64,000 nucleotides of DNA, from NCBI RefSeq assembly GCF_030252345.1, contig NZ_CP126980.1:9495501-9559500 (forward strand), written 5' to 3'. Position numbers and translations under genes: made by a program. The first letter of the stretch is position 1; each line of letters opens with the position of its first letter. A model generated the notes under the pieces. It did not search any database. It saw only the letters and a program-made list of their open reading frames with translations, and had not been told where the DNA came from. Positions 8,944 to 18,418 of the stretch are shown here, one piece after another. The stretch comes from Actinoplanes oblitus. Its GTDB lineage: Bacteria; Actinomycetota; Actinomycetes; Mycobacteriales; Micromonosporaceae.

Positions 8944-9153
8944 TTACAGCTCGCGCCACTGCCAGCGTGGACCGCGCCACGCGTCGGCCAGGATCATCGC
9001 TGACGCCCGGCCTGGACACTGCTGCACCTTCGATTTCCCCTCGGGTCCGCCCAGCTGGGCCTCGACCTCCCACAGGTTGCCGTCGGTGCGGACGTAGACA
9101 TCCCGGCGCTGGAGCCGGATGTCGCCATTCCACCAGTGATGCTCAACTCTCAC
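8944..9153 (-). CDS. Small conserved-looking protein, function unknown
   Basis: 69 aa starting at a GTG: MRVEHHWWNGDIRLQRRDVY, then a stretch ending PRWQWREL. Trp-rich ends, balanced composition and a WEVEAQLGGPEGKSK segment look like a small soluble beta protein. I have an impression of similar short proteins in Micromonosporaceae but cannot name a family. There is no good ribosome site before the GTG, so the start could be leaderless or wrong. A competing frame on the same strand (8906-9133) has poorer composition. Confidence 0.55.
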   Translation of the reverse strand: MRVEHHWWNGDIRLQRRDVYVRTDGNLWEVEAQLGGPEGKSKVQQCPGRASAMILADAWRGPRWQWREL

Positions 9154-9579
9154 GTGTCAAATTTAAGACACCCATCGACAAACCTGCCGTGGGGCGAATC
9201 TGTGAAAGTTTCTCGCCGCCCGGTCGGAACCACATTGTCTGATCCGGTGTATTTGGGCTGCGTGACTTGCGCTACACCCCATGTCGCTGGGCTGTCCATG
9301 ATTCACTACGTAGCGTGATTCAAGGCTTTGACGTGCGACGACATCTCGTCGTTACAAAACCAGCGCTGATCATGGTGAACGCCCGAACGGACTAGGCCGG
9401 GACGGTACTCGCGGGCGACCCGCTCACGAGGCACACAGAGTGACGGAAGAGACGACTGGAAACAAGCGTGAAAGTAGCCGTTCGCGCCGCTCACCGGACT
9501 CGGCCGACCGCCGCGCCGGCGCACCGGTCAGGTCACCCGGCGACGATCAAGAGCAGCGGAGCCGGCCGGGCAAACGAAA
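9154..9579. other. Intergenic region
   Basis: About 425 bases, somewhat lower in GC than the surroundings (for example GTCAAATTTAAGACACCC near 9155 and GTTACAAAACCAGCGC near 9350). No gene, repeat or RNA is evident. It probably contains the promoter of the small gene at 8944-9153. Confidence 0.4.
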
Positions 9580-9609
9580 CGCCCGGCCTCTCGGTTCGAG
9601 ATGCCGGGC
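9580..9609 (-). terminator. Terminator after tRNA-Ser(CGA)
   Basis: On the minus strand CGCCCGGC ... GCCGGGCG closes an inner TCTCG/CGAGA stem and is followed by TTTCGTTT. It lies 15 bp downstream of the tRNA 3' end. Confidence 0.82.
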
Positions 9610-9624
9610 GTGCCGTACTGATGG

Positions 9625-9711
9625 CGGTGGCGGCGGGATTTGAACCCGCGGAGGGCGTAAACCCTCACACGCTTTCGAGGCGTGCTCCTTAGGCCACTCG
9701 GACACACCACC
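9625..9711 (-). tRNA. tRNA-Ser (anticodon CGA)
   Basis: Minus strand: acceptor GGTGGTG pairs with CGCCACC, discriminator G. The anticodon loop CTCGAAA, closed by CACGC/GCGTG, reads CGA. A long class II variable arm (TGAGGGTTTACGCCCTC) and T loop GTTCAAATC follow. CCA is not encoded. Confidence 0.95.
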
Positions 9712-9827
9712 GGGAAGTACGTTACCGGACGCTCCGAGCCGCCTGCCGCCGGGTGCCCCATAACCGCCCCCGACCACGCTGACCTGGCAAGATCGGCGAA
9801 GAAGATCTGACGAGACGGAGACACAGC

Positions 9828-10535
9828 ATGAGCGTGCACATCGGCGCGAAGCCGGGCGAGATCGCCGAGCGGGTGCTACTGCCGGGTGACCCGATGCGGG
9901 CGAAGTGGATTGCCGAGACCTTCCTGGAGGACGCGGTCTGCTACACCCAGGTCCGCGGGATGCTCGGCTTCACCGGCACCTGGCAGGGGGAGCGGGTCTC
10001 GGTGCAGGGCTCCGGCATGGGCATGCCGTCGGCCTCCATCTACACCCACGAGCTGGTCAACGAGTACGGGGTGAAATCGGTCATCCGCATCGGCTCGTGC
10101 GGCGCCCTGGCGATGGACCTGAACCTCGGTGACGTGATCGCGGCGATCGGCTCGGCGACCGATTCGAACATGAACCGGACCCGCTTCGACGGCCTGATCG
10201 ACTACGCGCCGGTGGCCGACTTCGGTCTGCTGCGCACCGCCGTCGACACGGCTGCGGCGCAGGGCGTCCCGATCCGGGTCGGCCCGATCCTGGCCGCCGA
10301 CGCGTTCTACACCGACCGGCCCGACCTGTACGACTCGCTGGCCCAGTACGGCGTCCTGGCGGTCGAGATGGAGTCCGCCGCGATCTACACCATCGCGGCC
10401 CGGTATGGCGCCAAGGCCCTCACCATCCTGACCGTCAGCGATCACATCAAGCGCGGCGAGGCGATGGACTCCGCGCAGCGCGAGCAGGGCTTCAGCAACA
10501 TGGTCCGGATCGGCCTCGACACGATCATCGCGTAG
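9828..10535 (+). CDS. deoD: Purine-nucleoside phosphorylase, DeoD type
   Basis: Phosphorolysis of purine (deoxy)nucleosides in salvage; 235 aa, the normal length of the hexameric PNP group. ATG start after CGGAGACACAGC. Phosphate- and base-binding landmarks: LLPGDPMRAKWIA (~18-30), GSGMGMPSASIY (~61-72), the IGSCGAL strand (~87-93), VEMESAAIY (~179-187) and TVSDHI (~203-208). The N-terminus SVHIGAKPGEIAERVLLPGD is classic DeoD. Stand-alone gene. Confidence 0.96.
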   Translation: MSVHIGAKPGEIAERVLLPGDPMRAKWIAETFLEDAVCYTQVRGMLGFTGTWQGERVSVQGSGMGMPSASIYTHELVNEYGVKSVIRIGSCGALAMDLNLGDVIAAIGSATDSNMNRTRFDGLIDYAPVADFGLLRTAVDTAAAQGVPIRVGPILAADAFYTDRPDLYDSLAQYGVLAVEMESAAIYTIAARYGAKALTILTVSDHIKRGEAMDSAQREQGFSNMVRIGLDTIIA

Positions 10536-10750
10536 TTCCCGCCGGGAGCGGCCACCCCGCTGGCCCGAGCTCACAATCAAGATCAAGGGATTGCTGACTC
10601 GGATCCGCGCTGATCACTGATCGTCGCTCCCGCCAGGGACCCTTCCGGGCCGGGCAGGACGCTGGCGCGTCCAAAACGCCCGACCCTCCAGGGCGACGCC
10701 CGCGGCTGGCCACGACCGCCAACCCCAACCCCATTCCGGCACCACCTCGA

Positions 10751-11219
10751 CTGGCACTCACGGTGGCCTCCCAAGCCCGGACACCACCCTCACGACCAGC
10801 CAAGTCCGACGGGCTGGCACCCACGGTGGCCTCCCAAGCCCGGACACCACCCTCACGACCAGCCAAGTCCGACGGGCTGGCACCCACGGTGGTATCGCGG
10901 GCCTGGACACCACCACCACAACCAGCCACCACCGGCACGACCAACCCGGCTGGCACTCACGGTGGTATCCCCGGCCCAGACACACCACCACAACCAGCCA
11001 CCACCGGCACGACCAACCCGGCTGGCACTCACGGTGGTATCCCCGGCCCGGACACCACCACCACGACCAGCCACCACCGGCGAGACCAACCGGGCTGGTG
11101 CTCAGGGTGGTGTCGCGGGGCTGGACACCACCGTCACGACCAGCCGCGACCGGGGCGACCGATCGCGGCTGGTGCTCAGGGTGGTATCGCGGAGGCGGAC
11201 ACCACCCTGAGCGCCAGCT
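10751..11219. repeat. Array of ~53-bp imperfect palindromes spaced 63-74 bp
   Basis: Seven units, with the left arm starting near 10753, 10816, 10879, 10952, 11024, 11097 and 11171 (steps 63, 63, 73, 72, 73, 74). Each reads GGCTGGYxCTCASGGTGG from the left and ends CCACCxTSACxACCAGCC, so it can fold. The last unit is the most regular: 21-nt arms 11168-11188 and 11198-11218, 19 of 21 positions complementary, 9-nt loop. Related units recur at 33550-33665. No transposase is nearby. Open frames through the array rotate and look like shadows. Confidence 0.9.
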
Positions 11220-11365
11220 GACCGGGTTGGGGTTTGGGCGGACCACCGGAAGGGGGCAGTTCGGCCCGGATGCGGCCTCGCGGCCGTGAGGTAAAGGCCG
11301 CCTGGCGTCGAGGCACGGGACGGGGCTGTGTGAGTGGGGACGGGGAGGGCGTACCGGAAAAGGGT

Positions 11366-11824
11366 TTATCGGAAGAAATTACGCATCAACTGGGCGCATT
11401 CGGTTTCCAGGACGCCGCCATAGACCTCGGGGCGGTGGTTGAGACGGGGATCGCGGACGACGTCCCAGAGGGAACCGACCGCGCCGGTCTTCGGTTCCCA
11501 GGCGCCGAAGACGACCGTCGCGATTCTGGCCAGCACCAGCGCGCCGGCGCACATCGTGCAGGGTTCCAGCGTGACCACCAGGGTGCAGCCGTCCAGACGC
11601 CACTCCCCGCGGGCCGCGGCGGCCCGGCGCAGCGCCAGCACCTCGGCGTGCGCGGTCGGGTCGCCGGTGAGTTCCCGCTCGTTGCCGGCGACGGCCAGCT
11701 CCGTCCCGTCCGGTCCGAGAATGATCGCGCCGACAGGTACGTCTTCCGGTGAGGCGGACGCGGCGGACAGGGCCCGCCGCATCCACAGCTCATGCCGCTC
11801 ACGACGGATCACGTCCCCGCGCAA
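11366..11824 (-). CDS. tadA: tRNA adenosine(34) deaminase
   Basis: Makes inosine at the wobble position of tRNA-Arg(ACG). CDA-fold deaminase: HAEVLALR supplies the zinc His and the catalytic Glu, and TLEPCTMCAGALVLARI supplies the two zinc cysteines in PCxxC. The end SLWDVVRDPRLNHRPEVYGG is typical of TadA. 152 aa if the TTG at 11824 is used; a GTG at 11812 and an ATG at 11782 are also in frame and no candidate has a clear ribosome site, so the start is uncertain. Downstream of its partner gene by ~170 bp of short degenerate repeats (GGATCACGCC motif). Confidence 0.94.
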   Translation of the reverse strand: MRGDVIRRERHELWMRRALSAASASPEDVPVGAIILGPDGTELAVAGNERELTGDPTAHAEVLALRRAAAARGEWRLDGCTLVVTLEPCTMCAGALVLARIATVVFGAWEPKTGAVGSLWDVVRDPRLNHRPEVYGGVLETECAQLMRNFFR

Positions 11825-11995
11825 CCTTTCGGCTCATGCCGCTCACGATGAATCACACGACCGCAGCCCCCCGGATCACGCCGCTCACAAGAAATCCAGC
11901 CACCACAGCCCGCCGGAACACCGCTCACAACGGATCACGCCACCGCAGCCCGCGGGATCCAGCCGGTCGGGACGGATCACGCCGGTCGGGACGGA

Positions 11996-12511
11996 TCACG
12001 CCTCGCGCAGCTCCTCCATCTCGTCGCCGCAGCCGATCCGCTGGCAGATCTCCGCGGTGATGTCGGACGGCAGCATGCCCTCCATGCCGCACAGGGCCAG
12101 CAGCCGCTGCGCGGTGATCCCCAGATCGTTCAGCAGTTCGGCGTCGCCGATCGGGTCGGCGTCCGGGTCCGCGGCCGGCCGGTCGTCCTCCTCGTCGTCG
12201 GGGGCGGCGGCCAGGTCGTCGACACCGAGCGCCGGGGTCTCCACCTCGCCGAGCAGCACCGATCCGATCCGGGACTCCTCGGCGAACGCCGAGTCGGACC
12301 CGAACACCCGCAGGTCCTCGCCCTCGTCCAGGCGCAGGATGGCCAGGTACTCGTCGTCGCTCTCGACGAACAGCAGCGCCAGCCCGGCGTCCGGTTCGGC
12401 ATCCCGGAGCGCATCCACCACCTCATCGATGTCGGCCAGGCCCGAAAGGTCCAGCTCCGACGCGGTCCACCCGTTCTTACCCCGGGCGACAGCGGCAGCG
12501 AAAATCGACAC
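11996..12511 (-). CDS. tRNA adenosine deaminase-associated protein
   Basis: 171 aa acidic protein matching the actinobacterial family usually found beside tadA. N-terminal half with LDLSGLADIDEVVDALRDAE and a RVFGSDS region; a very acidic, probably disordered linker (DDEEDDRPAADPDADP, ~107-122); then a helical C-terminus LGITAQRLLALCGMEGMLPSD with CQRIGCGDEMEEL. GTG start after TGGGGGAATC. Position upstream of tadA on the same strand supports the call. Its molecular function is not established as far as I know. Confidence 0.85.
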   Translation of the reverse strand: MSIFAAAVARGKNGWTASELDLSGLADIDEVVDALRDAEPDAGLALLFVESDDEYLAILRLDEGEDLRVFGSDSAFAEESRIGSVLLGEVETPALGVDDLAAAPDDEEDDRPAADPDADPIGDAELLNDLGITAQRLLALCGMEGMLPSDITAEICQRIGCGDEMEELREA

Positions 12512-12601
12512 GATTCCCCCAACGCGGTTCTTATCCTCAGCGCCTGACGGTAGCTGGTGCGGTGGCGGGCGTGACGCGCCACGCCCTTTGTCGCAATGAG
12601 A

Positions 12602-12769
12602 TCAGTTGGCGGTGCGGCGGCGCGTGGCGATCAGCTCACGCAGCCGCATGCCGCGCGCCCGTTGCGGCGGCGCCGACCCACGCATCGATTTCGCATGGGC
12701 GAGAGCCGCCAGAAGTTCCAAACGGCGACGGCAGCGATCCGCGTCGAGCCGCTGCGGTGAGGGGGCCAT
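12602..12769 (-). CDS. Possible small Arg-rich protein
   Basis: 55 aa, ATG to TGA: starts MAPSPQRLDADRCRRRLELL and ends MRLRELIATRRRTAN. The composition (Leu/Arg/Ala helices) and GC-biased third positions are consistent with coding, but there is no ribosome site and the reading frame is short. I do not recognise it. It fills an otherwise empty stretch between the tadA-associated gene and a membrane-protein gene. Confidence 0.35.
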   Translation of the reverse strand: MAPSPQRLDADRCRRRLELLAALAHAKSMRGSAPPQRARGMRLRELIATRRRTAN

Positions 12770-12893
12770 GAAGCCGAGAGTGCCCAGCCGTCAGGCGTTC
12801 GTCAAGGGTCGATCCGCAGTTCGGCAGACCCGGTGCGCACGGCGATCAACAGCCTTCGGAGAGTGGCCGGAACCACAGTTCAAAAGCGGACAA

Positions 12894-13241
12894 TCACCAC
12901 AGCGGGAAGTTCAGCGTGTCGACCCACCGGGCGCCGACGAAACCCAGCGCGATGGAGAGCCCGAGTCCACTCACCACGGCCACCCCGAGCGCCACGCCGC
13001 GGTCGCCGACCAGGGTGAGCACCAGGGCCACCGCCCAGGCGGTGACCGCGGCGAGGATCGTCCACCAGGCGTAGGAGGCGAGGTCGCGGCCGAGGCTGCC
13101 GAACAGGGTCAGCCAGACGGTGCCCGCGGCGAGGCCGCTGAGCACCGGGCGGACCCCGATCGGGTGCGGCTCGCGGTAGACCGGCCGCGGGGGCAGCCCG
13201 GCGAGGTAGCCCGGCGGCGGCTGAGGTGGCGCGGGGTACAT
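12894..13241 (-). CDS. Small membrane protein, function unknown
   Basis: 115 aa. A proline-rich cytoplasmic head (MYPAPPQPPPGYLAGLPPRP) is followed by three or four predicted membrane helices: around VLSGLAAGTVWLTLFGSL, YAWWTILAAVTAWAVALVLT and VALGVAVVSGLGLSIALGFV. ATG start. The rightward M23 gene starts 72 bp away, so the two probably share a divergent promoter region. No family recognised. Confidence 0.75.
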   Translation of the reverse strand: MYPAPPQPPPGYLAGLPPRPVYREPHPIGVRPVLSGLAAGTVWLTLFGSLGRDLASYAWWTILAAVTAWAVALVLTLVGDRGVALGVAVVSGLGLSIALGFVGARWVDTLNFPLW

Positions 13242-13312
13242 GCCTGCAGCCTATCCGGGCCCGGGATCGGTGGGGGTCCACGCGGAATCGAGGCGTCTGC
13301 CAGGATGGCGCG

Positions 13313-13993
13313 GTGCGTCTTATCCGTACCCTCTCAGCTCTGACGATCGCGGCCGTGGGTCTGGCCGGCTGCGCGGTCGGCGGTTCCGGCTCCGCCGCCG
13401 CCGCCGATGCCGCCCCGGCGCGTGTCGCTGCCGCGCCCGCCGCGGCCCCCGCCGACGTGCGGCTCGCCGCGGCCGTGGCGACCAAGAAGTACGCCTTCCC
13501 GGTCGCCGCCAAGAACGTGTCCTGGCACGACACCCACGCCGGTTACCGGGCCACCGACATCTTCGCCAACTGCGGCTCGAAGGTGGTGGCCACCACCAAC
13601 GGCGTGGTCCTCGAGGTCAGCCGGGTGGACAAGTACAAGAAGGGGGTGGTGAAGGACGGGCCGTACAACGGCGGCAAGTTCGTCTCCATCCTCGGTGACG
13701 ACGGTGTCCGGTACTACGGCTCCCACCTGCAGTCGGTGACCAAGGGCATCAACAAGGGCGTCCGGGTCAAGGTCGGCCAGCTGGTCGGCAAGGTGGGCAA
13801 GACCGGCAACTCCAGCGGTGTCTGCCACCTGCACTACGGCATCTCCCCGGCCTGCAAGAAGGTCGGCGACTGGAAGGTGCGGCGCGGCGTGGTGTGGCCG
13901 TACTCGTACCTGAAGTCGTGGCGCAAGGGCGGGCAGAAGAGCCCGGTGGCGGCCGTGCGGAAGTGGAACAAGGCGCACGGCTGCAAGGCCTGA
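13313..13993 (+). CDS. M23 (LytM-type) peptidase lipoprotein
   Basis: 226 aa starting at GTG 13313 with CAGGA before it. Signal peptide with lipobox LAGC at residue ~21, an Ala-rich linker, then a peptidase M23 domain from ~60: the first zinc ligand region reads SWHDTHAGYRATDIFANCGS and the last is CHLHYGISP (HxH, ~180). The usual H-x-G/A-x-D start is recognisable as HAGYRATD. A likely cell-wall peptidase or regulator of one. The C-terminal part (KVRRGVVWPYSYLKSW) matches other secreted actinobacterial M23 proteins. Divergent from the membrane protein gene. Confidence 0.88.
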   Translation: MRLIRTLSALTIAAVGLAGCAVGGSGSAAAADAAPARVAAAPAAAPADVRLAAAVATKKYAFPVAAKNVSWHDTHAGYRATDIFANCGSKVVATTNGVVLEVSRVDKYKKGVVKDGPYNGGKFVSILGDDGVRYYGSHLQSVTKGINKGVRVKVGQLVGKVGKTGNSSGVCHLHYGISPACKKVGDWKVRRGVVWPYSYLKSWRKGGQKSPVAAVRKWNKAHGCKA

Positions 13994-14012
13994 CCTCGTT
14001 CTGAGCATGGCT

Positions 14013-14042
14013 CCGGGGCTCGCGCGACCGCGCGGGCCCCGG
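14013..14042 (+). terminator. GC hairpin between M23 gene and tyrA
   Basis: Arms CCGGGGCTCGCGCG and CGCGGGCCCCGG around ACCG, with one bulge, 20 bp past the M23 stop. No T-tract, so possibly an RNA stabiliser or partial terminator. Confidence 0.5.
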
Positions 14043-14058
14043 CGTCTATAAACAAGAC

Positions 14059-15000
14059 GTGCACATCGCGGTCATCGGTCTGGGACTCATCGGCGGCTCG
14101 CTGCTGCGGGCGCTCGTGGCCGCCGGCCACGAGGTGACCGGCTACGACGCCGACCCGGCGACGCGCGAGCTGGCCCGGGCGGCCGGCCATGACATCCGGG
14201 AGAGCGCCCCCGAGGCGACGGCCGGGACCGAGGTCGCGGTGCTGGCGGTGCCGCTGCCGGCGATGCCGCGGGTTCTCGCCGACCTGGCCGGTTATCCCGG
14301 CCTGCTGACCGACGTGACCTCGGTGAAGGGCCCGGTGCGGGAGCTCGCCGCGGGGCGCCGCTTCGTCGGTGGGCACCCGATGGCCGGCACCGAGGCGTCC
14401 GGCTTCGCGGCGGCGGATCCGGGACTCTTCGCCGGCTGCGTCTGGGTGCTCTGCCTGGAGCCGCACGACACCGGCCTCGACGACTGGCTCACCCTGGCCC
14501 GGCTCTACACCGCGCTGGGCGCCCGGGTGCTGCCGATCACCGCCGCCGAGCACGACAACGCGGTCGCCTCGATCAGCCACGTGCCGCATCTGCTGGCCGC
14601 CGCGCTGGCCGGCACTCTGGAGAGCCCGCTGAACGCGGCGCTGGCGGCCGGCTCGTTCCGGGACGGCACCCGGGTCGCGGCCACCCGTCCGGAGCTGACC
14701 GCGGCGATGTGCGGGGGCAACGCCGGCGAGGTGCTCGGCGAGCTGCGCCGGGTGATCGACAGCCTCGAGCGGATGCGCGACGCGCTGGAGTCCGGCGACC
14801 CGGTGCGGGCGCTGGTCCCCCATCTGCGCCGCCCCGCTCAGCTGCGCCGGACCTGGCCGCCGGCGGCCGGCGTCGCGGACCGGATCACCGCGGACGCCGG
14901 GGCGCTACTGGGGCTGGGCCGGGCCGGCGGCTGGGTCACCGAGGTTCACGATGACGGACTCACGACAATGCGGCCGGGAACTGACCTCTATCGGGCCTAG
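14059..15000 (+). CDS. tyrA: Prephenate dehydrogenase
   Basis: NAD(P)-dependent oxidative decarboxylation of prephenate in tyrosine synthesis; 313 aa. GTG start, MHIAVIGLGLIGGSLLRALV giving a Rossmann GxGxxG. Other landmarks: TDVTSVKGPV (~94-103), GGHPMAGTEASGF with the conserved His (~113-125), ISHVPHLLAAALA (~174-186) and GSFRDGTRVA. The M23 hairpin separates it from the upstream gene, so it likely has its own promoter. Near tadA, as is common in actinobacteria. Confidence 0.93.
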   Translation: MHIAVIGLGLIGGSLLRALVAAGHEVTGYDADPATRELARAAGHDIRESAPEATAGTEVAVLAVPLPAMPRVLADLAGYPGLLTDVTSVKGPVRELAAGRRFVGGHPMAGTEASGFAAADPGLFAGCVWVLCLEPHDTGLDDWLTLARLYTALGARVLPITAAEHDNAVASISHVPHLLAAALAGTLESPLNAALAAGSFRDGTRVAATRPELTAAMCGGNAGEVLGELRRVIDSLERMRDALESGDPVRALVPHLRRPAQLRRTWPPAAGVADRITADAGALLGLGRAGGWVTEVHDDGLTTMRPGTDLYRA

Positions 15001-15038
15001 CGTTGTCGCCGACGACGAGAACTCGTGAAGGAGTCGGC

Positions 15039-15620
15039 ATGCCCGGTCAGGTCGGACCCATCAGCAACGAGCAGGAGGGCCTGCTCGCCTACCTCGCCCA
15101 GATGCGTTACCAGCTCCGGCTGACCGCTTACGGCCTCACCCCGGAGCAGCTCCGGGCCACGCCGAGCGCCAGCACCCTGAGCGTCGGTGGCCTGATCAAG
15201 CACTGCGCCGCCACCGAGGAGGGCTGGATCGCCACCGTCCGGGGCAGCGATCAGAAACCGGACTTCGCCAAGTACCAGGAGAACTTCGCGCTGGCCGAGG
15301 GCGAGACGATCGACGAGCTGTTCGCCCGCTACGACCGGATCGCCGAGGAGACCGAGAAGACCGTCACCGAGCTCGACGACCTGGGTCACCGCATCCCGGT
15401 CGACAAGTCGGTGCCGTGGAACCGGCCCGACCTCGACCACTTCACCCTGCGCTGGATCCTGCTGCACCTGATCCAGGAGACCGCCCGGCACACCGGGCAC
15501 GCCGACATCGTCCGGGAGAGCATCGACGGCGCCACCGCGTTCCCGCTGATGGCGGCCGCCGAGGGCTGGCCGGACACCCCCTGGCTCAAGGCCTGGGTCG
15601 CTCCGCACGATCGAGCCTGA
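15039..15620 (+). CDS. DinB/DUF664 family protein
   Basis: 193 aa four-helix-bundle protein of the DinB superfamily, whose members often act as metal-dependent thiol transferases. The ATG at 15039 follows AAGGAG; an earlier in-frame GTG at 15003 overlaps the tyrA end and has no site. Possible metal ligands: His of IKHCAATEEGWI (~48-50), and the C-terminal HLIQETARHTGHADIVRE with two His (~156-163). Substrate unknown. Its last 35 bases overlap the convergent mtnA gene. Confidence 0.85.
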   Translation: MPGQVGPISNEQEGLLAYLAQMRYQLRLTAYGLTPEQLRATPSASTLSVGGLIKHCAATEEGWIATVRGSDQKPDFAKYQENFALAEGETIDELFARYDRIAEETEKTVTELDDLGHRIPVDKSVPWNRPDLDHFTLRWILLHLIQETARHTGHADIVRESIDGATAFPLMAAAEGWPDTPWLKAWVAPHDRA

Positions 15621-16554
15621 TCACCCGGCGGTCGGTGACGATCGCCGTCACCAGGTCGGCCGGGGTAACGTCGAAGGCCGGGTTGACCGCGTCGCTCCAC
15701 GCGGTCACCTCGGCCGCCCCGCGATCCTCGATCTCCACGTGAGCGCCGGTCGGCGTCGCCTCGTCGACCGTCGACTCCGGGGCCACCACCAGGAACGGGA
15801 TTCCGGCCCGGCGGGCGCCGAGGGCGTGCGCGTAACTGCCGATCTTGTTGATCACGTCGCCGTTCGCGCAGATCCGGTCGGCGCCCAGGATCACCGCGTC
15901 CACCTCGCCGCGGGCCATCAGGAACGGCCCGGCCGAGTCGACAGCGACCCGGTGCGGGACACCCCACTGGGTCAGCTCCCAGGAGGTCAGCCGGGCGCCC
16001 TGCAGCAGCGGCCGGGTCTCGCTGGCGATCACACCGGTCAGCCGGCCGCGCCGGTGCAGCTCGCCGACCACGCCCAGCGCGGTGCCGATGGTCACCGCGC
16101 ACAGCCCGCCGGTGTTGCAGTGGGTGAGCAGCCGGGCGTGCGGCCCGCACAGCTCGGTGACCAGGTCGGCGCCGCGGAACGCCATCGACTGGGAGGCGGC
16201 GATCTCCTCGTCCCGGATCGCGCAGGCCTCCGCCAGCACCGCGTCCGGACCCCAGGGCAGCAGGTTCGCCGCGCGTTGCGCGCCGCGGGCCAGGTTCACG
16301 GCCGTGGGACGAGCGGTTTCGATTCGCTGTACGGCCTGGCGCAGCGCCCCCGGGTCGTCGGCGTGCACCCGTGCCGCCAGCGCGACGCCGAACGCCCCGG
16401 CCACTCCCAGCGCCGGGGCACCCCGCACCGCCAGCGACTGGATCGCGGCGATCAGCTCGCCGACCGTGTGCAGCCGGAGCACCCGCAGGTCGCCAGGGAG
16501 CGCCGTCTGATCGATGATCTCGACGGCGCCGTCCACCCAGTCGATAGTCCGCAT
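15586..16554 (-). CDS. mtnA: S-methyl-5-thioribose-1-phosphate isomerase
   Basis: Aldose-ketose isomerase of methionine salvage, eIF2B-like fold, 322 aa. Landmarks: AIQSLAVRGAPALGVAGAFG (~37-56), catalytic Cys in LLTHCNTGGL (~140-149), ETRPLLQGARLT (~181-192), and the catalytic Asp in ILGADRICANGDVINKIGSY (~222-241). ATG start. None of the other salvage genes (mtnB-D, mtnP) is adjacent. The 3' end overlaps the DinB gene by 35 bp. Confidence 0.95.
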   Translation of the reverse strand: MRTIDWVDGAVEIIDQTALPGDLRVLRLHTVGELIAAIQSLAVRGAPALGVAGAFGVALAARVHADDPGALRQAVQRIETARPTAVNLARGAQRAANLLPWGPDAVLAEACAIRDEEIAASQSMAFRGADLVTELCGPHARLLTHCNTGGLCAVTIGTALGVVGELHRRGRLTGVIASETRPLLQGARLTSWELTQWGVPHRVAVDSAGPFLMARGEVDAVILGADRICANGDVINKIGSYAHALGARRAGIPFLVVAPESTVDEATPTGAHVEIEDRGAAEVTAWSDAVNPAFDVTPADLVTAIVTDRRVIRLDRAERPRP

Positions 16555-16571
16555 CGACGCAGACTATCCAG

Positions 16572-18418
16572 CTAACTCGCGGCCTTGTCCCGCAGTGCGG
16601 TGAGCATCTCGCGGAACAGGTCGTCACTCTTGCCGATCTTGTCGGCGGTCCAGCGCTCCTGGATGCCGACCGTACGCCCGTCGTGCAGCAGCAGCGTGGC
16701 GTTGACCGGCACCTCCCGGTCGATCCGCACGGTGGCGATCTCCTCGAACGGCAGGTAGCGGTACCGCGCCGCCAGCTCGGCCGCCGAGACGCCGCCGAGC
16801 AGCGCCGCCACCCGCTTGTCGCCGTCGTCGGTCGACTTCGGCGCCGGGGTGATGACGAAGCCCTTGCTGAGCAGGATCAGGTCGGCGTGCTCGGTCCCGT
16901 CCACCTTGACGTTGGGCATCGCGCCGAGCACCTCGGCGCCCTGCCCGGTGGCCCGGGCCTGCACCACCGTCGCGTGTTCCACCCGCACGCCCCGCTCGGC
17001 CAGCCGGCTGCGGGCCTCCGGGAGGGTCTCCGGGGAGACGGCCAGCTTGGCGATCTCCGAGTAGTCGACCGGCTGCCCGTCGCCGTCGACCAGCTTGGCC
17101 GGCTCCGCCCAGGAGTGCTGCCAGCGGGCCAGCCCGGAGCGCACCGCGGCCAGTTCGATCAGACCGTCCATGATGGCGGCGAACTCGACGGCCGCCTCCC
17201 GGTCGGTGGACCGCGGGAAGAACTCGGCCGCCAGCTCACCCAGCCGGCCCGCCTCGACCAGGGCGAAGACCTCGGCGAGGCCGGCCGCCGGGACGCCGGT
17301 GTGCCGGGCCGCGCTGCGGAACACCCGGTCGGCACGGTTCTGCTGCACCAGGGTCATCGACGCGGCGGTGAAGTCGGCCCAGGGCAGGACGGTACGCGTA
17401 CCGAAGTCCACCACCTCCCGCTGCAACGCCAGCCCGGCCGCCTCGACGGCGGGCAGCAGCACGGTGGCCGGCCGCCCGTCCACCGCGTGCGGGGTGCGCG
17501 GCGCGGCCCGCATCGCGGCGATCCGCTCGCCGATCGCCGGGTGGCTGTCCCAGCGCGACGTCTCGTCGTCCGGCTCCTGCTCGCGCAGCTCGGCAAGCTC
17601 CTCGGCGCGCGCCTGGTAGAGCTTGCCGAACCCGCCGAACACGTCGTCGGGCGCGTAGCCGAGCTCCCAGCCGTAGCCGATGTAGCGGCCCATGTAGAAG
17701 TTCCAGGCGGCGTCGACGACCGGCAGCTCCCGCATCGACGAGACGGCGGCGTCGACCCCGGCCACCCGTACCGAGGCGAGGTCGGCCTCCAGCTCCTGCC
17801 GGCGCGCGACGGCGCTGCTGACCAGCTGGTAGAGCCAGCCGTACGCCTTGAAGACCCAGCCGAACACGTTCCACCTGCCGACCCGGCCGAGGGTCTCGTG
17901 CATCACCAGCCGGCCCCGGTACGCGACAGCCGGGTGTGCGAGCCGGAGTAGTGCCCCAGCTCGTGGGCGAGCACCGAGCGCATCTGGTCCACGCTGAACG
18001 TCTGCAGCAGCGGCATGCCGATGAACAGCCGCCGCGTCCCGCCGAGCAGGCCGAGCAGCTTGGTGTCCTCGTCGACCGCCGCGTTCACCTCGGGCACCAG
18101 CCGGATCTCGTCCGGCGCCCGGGTGCCCACCTCGGCGGCCAGCGCCCGGACCTGCTGCCACAGCTCGGGCGCCTGTTCCGGGGTGACGACCAGGCCGTGC
18201 GGGTCGCCGGGCTTGGCCCGGACCGCGCGCCACAGGCCGGCCACCACCGCGCCGACCGCGGCGATCAGCAGCCAGCTGAGCTTCGCCGCGCCCACCCCGT
18301 GCAGGTGCGTCCAGATCTCGAACAGCAGCCAGCCGACGAGTGCCAGCTGGATCAGTCCGAGCAGATAGAAACCGGCCAGCATGACGACCGAGATCGCGGC
18401 ACGCAGCGCAGTGGGCAT
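16572..18418 (-). pseudogene. M48 family metalloprotease split by a frameshift
   Basis: Two open frames together make one membrane-bound M48 peptidase. The upstream frame (18418 to 17903) has two N-terminal membrane helices and the zinc motif VLAHELGHYSGSHTRLS, then runs out at a TGA. The downstream frame, from about 17926 to 16572, resumes with AYRGRLVMHETLGRVGRWN and contains QELEADLASV, which supplies the third zinc ligand Glu. The frames differ by one missing base (or two extra) near 17924-17927, in TGTCGCG on the minus strand; restoring one G reads HTRLSAYRGRL. Either a recent mutation or a sequencing error: the downstream half shows no decay. Confidence 0.85.

Noticed and set aside
10758..11246. 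Open frames through the palindromic array
   Set aside because: The same repeat is read in several frames with no conserved protein, and unit spacing is irregular modulo three.
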